DNA of 63,719 nt from JBCCJA01 sp039045975 (GTDB lineage: Bacteria > Planctomycetota > Planctomycetia > Planctomycetales > Planctomycetaceae): NCBI GenBank assembly GCA_039045975.1, contig JBCCJA010000018.1, positions 1 to 63,719 of the forward strand, written 5' to 3'. A program made the position numbers and the translations under genes. Of this stretch, positions 59,330 through 63,719 are shown one piece after another (the stretch's first letter is position 1; each line of letters opens with the position of its first letter). The notes under the pieces are model-generated. The model ran no database searches. It was not told where the DNA came from and worked only from the letters and a program-made list of their open reading frames with translations.

Positions 59330-60301
59330 GTGCTCGACCGGAGAAAGAGTGAATTGCCCACCACCCCATCAACATCGCTGCCACCTCTTGAGGACTACCT
59401 CGAAGCGTCCCAACAAAATCTATCAGCCTGCCTCTCTCCTTTCGACGGGACTGTAGACGTTAACGTGGCCGGAATCGACGTCACACTTCATTACGTCAAG
59501 TTCAATCAACATACCAAAAAGCCGAAATTCAAAGAATTCGCCAAGGCATTAGCAAAGCACGTCGTTCGCTTCACGCTCTCTTCTCGAACACGTAATCAAG
59601 TCAGGTCTGGCGATGACTATTTTGAAGACGAAGGCGAATTGCAAACAATAGCTCGCGATTACTTCCGGAAGGTAGAAAACTCCGGAGAAGTAGGTGAGCT
59701 ACTGCTTTTCTTCCTGCTTGAGGCGGCACTGAAGGCCCCCCAAGCTGTCTGCAAAATGGAACTCAAAACAAACCCTAATGATGAAATAAAAGGCGCGGAC
59801 GGAATTCATGTGAAGTGGGACGAGAAGGGGGGGCATCTCGACGTCTTTCTCGGAGAGGCTAAGATGTATCAGAATATCGGTGATGCTATGGATGACGCCC
59901 TCGACAGCGTCGCAAACTTGTACAATGAAAACAAGCTAGAAGACGAGTTACATCTCGTCACTTCACACTTCAAACACCTCGACCAAAAGCTACAGAATGC
60001 CGTGACAGCATGGGTCCGAGGAGAATCATCTCCAGATGACTGTCACATCATCCACGCATGCCTGATTGGATGGGACTTTGGTAAGTACCGCCTACTTGAC
60101 TCAGACCCTGGCAGCTTGTTTCGAGACTTTGAAGATCATTACCGGAACTACTGCAAGAATATCAGCAGACTGCTCAACAGACGTTTTGACGCATACGAAC
60201 ACCGTCACCTGTCATTTAATTTTCTTTTCATTCCGTTTCGTTCTGTGAAAAGTTTTCGAAAAGCATTTTACCGGGCACTTCTTGGAAAAAGCCTGCCATG
60301 A
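59330..60301 (+). CDS. hamA: HamA, DUF1837 nuclease subunit of the Hachiman defence system
   Basis: 323 aa from the GTG at 59330; TTG at 59354 is an alternative. DUF1837 is the HamA effector: a nuclease released when its helicase partner meets invading or damaged DNA. PD-(D/E)xK-like residues are seen: Glu131 in ELLLFFLLEAALKAP, Asp157 in KGADGIHV, and Glu176-x-Lys178 in GEAKMY. The C-terminus carries WDFGKYRLLD and HLSFNFLFIPFRSVKSFRKAF. Base composition is clearly lower in GC than the neighbours, indicating separate acquisition. It is coupled by an ATGA overlap to hamB. Confidence 0.9.
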   Translation: MLDRRKSELPTTPSTSLPPLEDYLEASQQNLSACLSPFDGTVDVNVAGIDVTLHYVKFNQHTKKPKFKEFAKALAKHVVRFTLSSRTRNQVRSGDDYFEDEGELQTIARDYFRKVENSGEVGELLLFFLLEAALKAPQAVCKMELKTNPNDEIKGADGIHVKWDEKGGHLDVFLGEAKMYQNIGDAMDDALDSVANLYNENKLEDELHLVTSHFKHLDQKLQNAVTAWVRGESSPDDCHIIHACLIGWDFGKYRLLDSDPGSLFRDFEDHYRNYCKNISRLLNRRFDAYEHRHLSFNFLFIPFRSVKSFRKAFYRALLGKSLP

Positions 60302-62862
60302 CGGACAAAGACGTCTCGCGGTTCCTGGACGCTTATGGCCGTCTCGTTAGCCACGATTTTGCGCGACGACTTAAGATTCAGGGAGTCGCCAACATCGGCC
60401 CGAAAGACGTTCAGTTTCTTTTGCACACTGCGTCAATCTTCGCTAATGCGGATGTAGAGCTGGAAGATTACCCTAATCAGTCAACTAGAGCATGGGCATA
60501 TGACGTTGCCACGCGGGTCGCAGAGTCGTTCGGCGAGTCAATTCCACGTGTTGTAGACGCAGCAGAATTTATTCTTTCAAAACTAGGAAACTTCCCCGGA
60601 AGAAAACTGCTGAAAGAGCAGTTTGCGAAAGGTGAAGAACGTCAAGTCCTACGTTTTCCGGCGTTGCGCCTTGAGGCCCTAATGCGTGAGGCGGAGAACA
60701 CTTTAGCCCGGCCGCGCCTTGAGCCACTTGTGCTTACTGATTTTCAGGAACGACTCTACCGTTCTCTATCAGGCTCAAGAGCTGTCAGTGTTTCCGCCCC
60801 AACATCCGCAGGGAAGTCATTTGTTCTCGCCCATAATATTGTGTCGACGCTAACTACGCGCCGCAGGTGTGTCCTTGTCTACATTGTCCCAACTCGGGCA
60901 CTGATCCAGCAGGTCACGTTCGATCTACTTCAACTCTTTCGAGATTCTGGAATCGCTGATGCCGTCATTTCGGCTGCTCCTGTTCCCATCACGGAAAAGA
61001 ACACTTCGAAGAGTTGCGTTTACGTTCTCACCCAAGAGCGTCTCGTCAGTCTTCTTGACAATGACGACTTTCAGTCAAATATTTATGCAGCATATATAGA
61101 CGAAGCCCAGGAGATTGGCGACAGCAGTCGTGGGCTGATCCTTGACTCCGCGATCCGAGACCTCTTGCGGCGCGACCCAGGCGCCAATATCTACTTGGCG
61201 AGCCCGCTAACAAAAAACCCGGGATATCTTTTGGGGGAATTTGATCTTCAGAAAGAAGGGCACTTTTTCACTGACACGCTCCCTCCAGTGTCTCAGGCAA
61301 TCGTAGACATTAATATGGTAAGCGGAAAAACGAAAGCTGTCGACGTTGCGGTACGCACGCCACGCGGTGCAGTTTCTGTCGGCAGGGCGCAAATTCCTTT
61401 CCGGTTTCGAGGGGTGATCGACAGGCTTGCGGGTACTGCGATTTTCGTTCGGCAGGCGGGGGAATCAGCTCTTGTCTATGCGAACCGTCCATCTGACGCG
61501 ATGAATATTGCTGAGGCCATCGCAGAGAAAGTCGGAGCGAAAGAAATCAGCGAAGACGTTAAAGATCTCATCAAGTTCGTTAAAACACATATCCATCCAA
61601 AATATTTGTTGGCTTCGTGCTTAGCTAGCGGTGTCGCTTTCCACTATGGTCGGATGCCGCACATCGTTCGGTCTCGAATCGAAGCGCTAGTTCGAAGCCG
61701 TGACCTTGAGTACGTTGTTTCGACGAGCACCCTGCTGCAAGGGGTGAACCTTCCGGCAAAGCACATCGTTATTTTAAATCCAAAGAAAGGCACTGGCAAC
61801 GCAATGCCGTCGCCTGATTTCTGGAATCTTGTTGGAAGAGCGGGCCGCCTGCGAGAGAACTTCCATGGAATTGTCTGGTGTGTTGACCCGACATCGTGGG
61901 AATCGAAACCGTTCGACGGAGAGCGACTTTCAGAAATTAAGTCTGCATTTACTGAATCAATAGAGTCGGAGCAGATTCGCGAAACCGCAGTCGAAGTTCT
62001 TGTGCAGAATGCCCCAATCGAAATGGTCACCGATCGTATCCGCGTTGAGCAACTACTCGGAAAGAGCTTCGCCGAGTTCACGGCGGAAGACAAACGGCTA
62101 TCTGAGTCCACAAGAGTACCTGAAGCGGTTCGTTCAGAAGTCATTGAGCTTGACGAGAAGTTAGAAGAGCTTCGTAGCAATCTTCAAGTTCCTGAGGACC
62201 TTTGCCGCTTGAATGCAACGATTGCGCCCTTCCTGTTGGACGATCTTTGGGAAAGGTTTTCATCTGGAGTAACGCAGACGATGGTACCAATTGACCCGCA
62301 GCAAGCTGGTGCGATCGACCACTTCCGAGGCGTGTTCATGGTGATTGAGGAGGTGTTTATTCGGTCTGGTGGAGAGAGCTGGAGGTACCATGCGACGCTT
62401 GCGTACTTCTGGGTTCGCGGAAAAACGCTGAAAGAACTGATCGATAACCGGTTGTCTTACGACAAGACCTCGACCGAATCGAAAGAAATTAATAATCAAA
62501 TCCGAAGGCTTCTAGATGATCTTGAGCAAACGCTTCATTTCACTTACGTGAAATACTTGAAGGCGTATATCGGCGTTCTGCGAGCTTTTTACCGTAGCTC
62601 AGGCGAGGAAAAGAAAGCAGAGGCAGTGTCGCCTTGGGACTTGTACGTCGAATTTGGAGCTCGAGACCGCGTTCTTCTTCAGTTGATGTCCCTTGGCATA
62701 TCGCGAACCACATCGATTCTTATCCGCAATGCAATAACGAAAAAGCAGGAGATCGATCGTGACGCATGCTGGTCGAAGCTGTCGACTCTACCGCTGAAAG
62801 TTCTCGACATTCCAGGAGTGTGTAAGGAAGAGATTCGACGACTTACAGGGAATACCAAGTAG
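60298..62862 (+). CDS. hamB: HamB, helicase subunit of the Hachiman defence system
   Basis: 854 aa superfamily 2 helicase. Walker A is APTSAGKS (167-174), DEAQ is at 268-271 (AYIDEAQEIG), motif III-like ASPLT at 301-305, VSTSTLLQGVNLPA at 474-487 and the arginine-finger motif LVGRAGR at 511-517. The N-terminal 140 residues are a helical partner-binding region. It surveys DNA and holds HamA in check in the resting complex. It shares the lower GC of hamA. All motifs are intact, so the system looks functional. Confidence 0.92.
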   Translation: MTDKDVSRFLDAYGRLVSHDFARRLKIQGVANIGPKDVQFLLHTASIFANADVELEDYPNQSTRAWAYDVATRVAESFGESIPRVVDAAEFILSKLGNFPGRKLLKEQFAKGEERQVLRFPALRLEALMREAENTLARPRLEPLVLTDFQERLYRSLSGSRAVSVSAPTSAGKSFVLAHNIVSTLTTRRRCVLVYIVPTRALIQQVTFDLLQLFRDSGIADAVISAAPVPITEKNTSKSCVYVLTQERLVSLLDNDDFQSNIYAAYIDEAQEIGDSSRGLILDSAIRDLLRRDPGANIYLASPLTKNPGYLLGEFDLQKEGHFFTDTLPPVSQAIVDINMVSGKTKAVDVAVRTPRGAVSVGRAQIPFRFRGVIDRLAGTAIFVRQAGESALVYANRPSDAMNIAEAIAEKVGAKEISEDVKDLIKFVKTHIHPKYLLASCLASGVAFHYGRMPHIVRSRIEALVRSRDLEYVVSTSTLLQGVNLPAKHIVILNPKKGTGNAMPSPDFWNLVGRAGRLRENFHGIVWCVDPTSWESKPFDGERLSEIKSAFTESIESEQIRETAVEVLVQNAPIEMVTDRIRVEQLLGKSFAEFTAEDKRLSESTRVPEAVRSEVIELDEKLEELRSNLQVPEDLCRLNATIAPFLLDDLWERFSSGVTQTMVPIDPQQAGAIDHFRGVFMVIEEVFIRSGGESWRYHATLAYFWVRGKTLKELIDNRLSYDKTSTESKEINNQIRRLLDDLEQTLHFTYVKYLKAYIGVLRAFYRSSGEEKKAEAVSPWDLYVEFGARDRVLLQLMSLGISRTTSILIRNAITKKQEIDRDACWSKLSTLPLKVLDIPGVCKEEIRRLTGNTK

Positions 62863-63410
62863 TTCATCCCTGCTTCTCAGCCGAAGCAACGTTTCAGTCG
62901 CTTCCGAGGTCACGTTTCACAAACTCGAAATACACCAAAGTTTTAGGTCGAAAACATGTTCGATTTCCGGAGAACATCCTACGTCAGTCGAGCCTGCGGC
63001 AAGACCGATTCCCCCACCTGGAGACCGGCATGGCGGCCATCACCAACTCGGCTTCGCGCAACTTTGTGATGCTGTGCTCAGGTGACGTGCCCCTCTTCAA
63101 CGAGTCCACGTTCGGAGCGAGAATCGGCTGCGAACGGGACGTCACCGATGGGAGAAGAGCACGATGCCGCGGGGGAAGAAGCACACGTCGGAGTAGATCA
63201 CCGATCTTCCTCGCTCACCGCAAGCAACGCCTGAATCGCGATCCGAATATGCTCTGGCAGCGTGTGACAAAGCCCCACGAAATCGGAGAGGACTTGACGA
63301 CAAATTTCGCCACTTGCTGTCTCCTTGTGGCAAGGCACGCTGCAACCATTGCTGTAACCAGCCAATGCCTGGTCGCAGTAAAGCATTGTGAGGCAAACAC
63401 TTCGGTGATT
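62863..63410. other. Gene-poor stretch between Hachiman and the tRNA-Arg scar
   Basis: No intact gene is supported. On the minus strand an open frame ends at 63198 with LSDFVGLCHTLPEHIRIAIQ and AIQALLAVSEEDR; it runs out of the antisense of the tRNA fragment and resembles the tail peptides on the other side. On the plus strand MPRGKKHTSE (63163-63192), the usual start of IS3 family OrfA proteins, stops at once. Confidence 0.45.
63163..63195 (+). pseudogene. Possible 5' relic of an IS3-family orfA
   Basis: The ten codons MPRGKKHTSE match the customary N-terminus of many IS3 family OrfA transposases, with TAG where a Gln codon is expected. It is too short to be certain. Confidence 0.25.
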
Positions 63411-63463
63411 TAGCTCTCGGATTCCTAATCCGCAGGTCACAGGTTCGAATCCTGTCGGGGGTG
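63411..63463 (+). tRNA. tRNA-Arg (CCT) 3' portion, 5' half missing
   Basis: The anticodon arm CGGA-TTCCTAA-TCCG gives CCT (63424-63426). The T arm is ACAGG-TTCGAAT-CCTGT, followed by acceptor strand CGGGGGT and G. The matching 5' acceptor (ACCCCCG) and a normal D arm are absent; only TAGCTC remains before the anticodon arm. This is the pattern of an attachment site where an element entered the 3' half of the tRNA gene. Confidence 0.7.
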
Positions 63464-63719
63464 TTGAGTCCGGGGGGGCGTCGCTCATCCCTGAATCGCA
63501 AGAGAAACCAGCGATCCATATGGGCAGGGAAGGCCACGGGACGCCCGGGCGACCCGATCCCGAGGCCGACCCGGTTTCCGCAGAAGGCGGCAGAAAAAGG
63601 CCGTGGGGGTCGTCAGAGACGACCCCCCAGACGACCCCCACGTGCGTGGGCCTTAGCACCGATGCCCGGCTAAGCCGCTTGGCCGAACTCTGGCCCGACC
63701 TCTCGGATGCGATCCGGGA
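63464..63719 (+). other. tRNA-downstream open frame with RLAELWPDLSDAIR tail (runs off window)
   Basis: From the tRNA end a frame stays open to the window edge. It passes a 12-nt-period repeat (AGACGACCCCCC 63617-63628, AGACGACCCCC 63629-63639), then LSTDARLSRLAELWPDLSDAIR. The distance from the tRNA end to the repeat is 154 nt, against 156 nt at tRNA-Leu. No start codon with a ribosome-binding site is evident. Confidence 0.5.

Noticed and set aside
41933..63463. The two tRNA 3' fragments as the left and right ends of one element
   Set aside because: They are in opposite orientation and share only the T-loop core, whereas attachment repeats of one element should be direct repeats of the same tRNA.
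63142..63659. Minus-strand frames containing GFEPVTCGLGIREL or DRIRTCDLRIRNPRA
   Set aside because: These peptides are translations of the tRNA-Arg antisense and are frequent annotation artefacts; only the tail beyond the tRNA was kept as an observation.

Overview
The window is high-GC DNA from a planctomycete. This is inferred from families that are typical of the phylum: two DUF1571 proteins side by side, a PSCyt1-DUF1549-DUF1553 protein followed by a DUF1501 protein, several Tat-exported Gfo/Idh/MocA oxidoreductases, and an integrase element built from an excisionase-like protein, a Toprim primase and a DUF3987 protein. No genus can be named from the sequence alone.

Layout. 0-8.5 kb is chromosomal housekeeping: a peptide-type ABC transporter (end of a binding protein and two permeases), PRPP synthetase, a tandem DUF1571 pair, an unknown protein, an adenylate kinase and ribosomal protein S4. 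A tRNA-Leu(CAA) at 8.8 kb is followed by a short decorated ORF tail. 9.4-15.4 kb is a DNA-damage operon on the minus strand: imuA-imuB-dnaE2 mutasome plus an SRAP (YedK-like) protein, with a candidate operator in front. 17.7-22.4 kb is an integrated element (HTH, primase, DUF3987, inactivated tyrosine integrase).

22.8-34.5 kb is a sugar catabolic locus. It has a secreted multidomain glycan-active protein, a KDPG-type aldolase and a GntR/LacI-type regulator, then a tightly coupled seven-gene operon: SDR, ROK kinase, SIS protein, FAD oxidoreductase, phosphotriesterase-like lactonase and two Gfo/Idh/MocA enzymes. 34.5-41.5 kb has a PAS-AraC regulator, the planctomycete cytochrome/DUF1553 + DUF1501 pair and a Tat-exported oxidoreductase.

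41.9-63.4 kb is accessory DNA. It opens with four small minus-strand genes that look like one operon, divergent from a sigma factor / unknown / ImmA-IrrE peptidase operon that ends in a clear terminator. Next comes a plasmid backbone: a VirD4-like ATPase with a lipoprotein and membrane proteins, iteron-like repeats, small plasmid genes separated by long palindromes, a serine recombinase with a candidate res site, a hairpin-rich oriT candidate with mobC-mobA, a PIN toxin-antitoxin pair, repA, a ribbon-helix-helix protein and parA. Repeated 13-mers and a 16-nt palindrome tie these plasmid genes together. A two-gene Hachiman defence system (HamA DUF1837 nuclease, HamB helicase) of visibly lower GC follows. 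The window closes on the 3' half of a tRNA-Arg(CCT), which looks like an integration scar.

The least explained signal is structural. Beyond both tRNA 3' ends (8846 and 63463) an open frame runs out of the tRNA, reaches a 12-nt-period C-run repeat about 155 nt later, and ends in the same peptide pattern (RLA-LW-DL-DAIR). A related LPEHIR tail lies on the other side of the tRNA-Arg.
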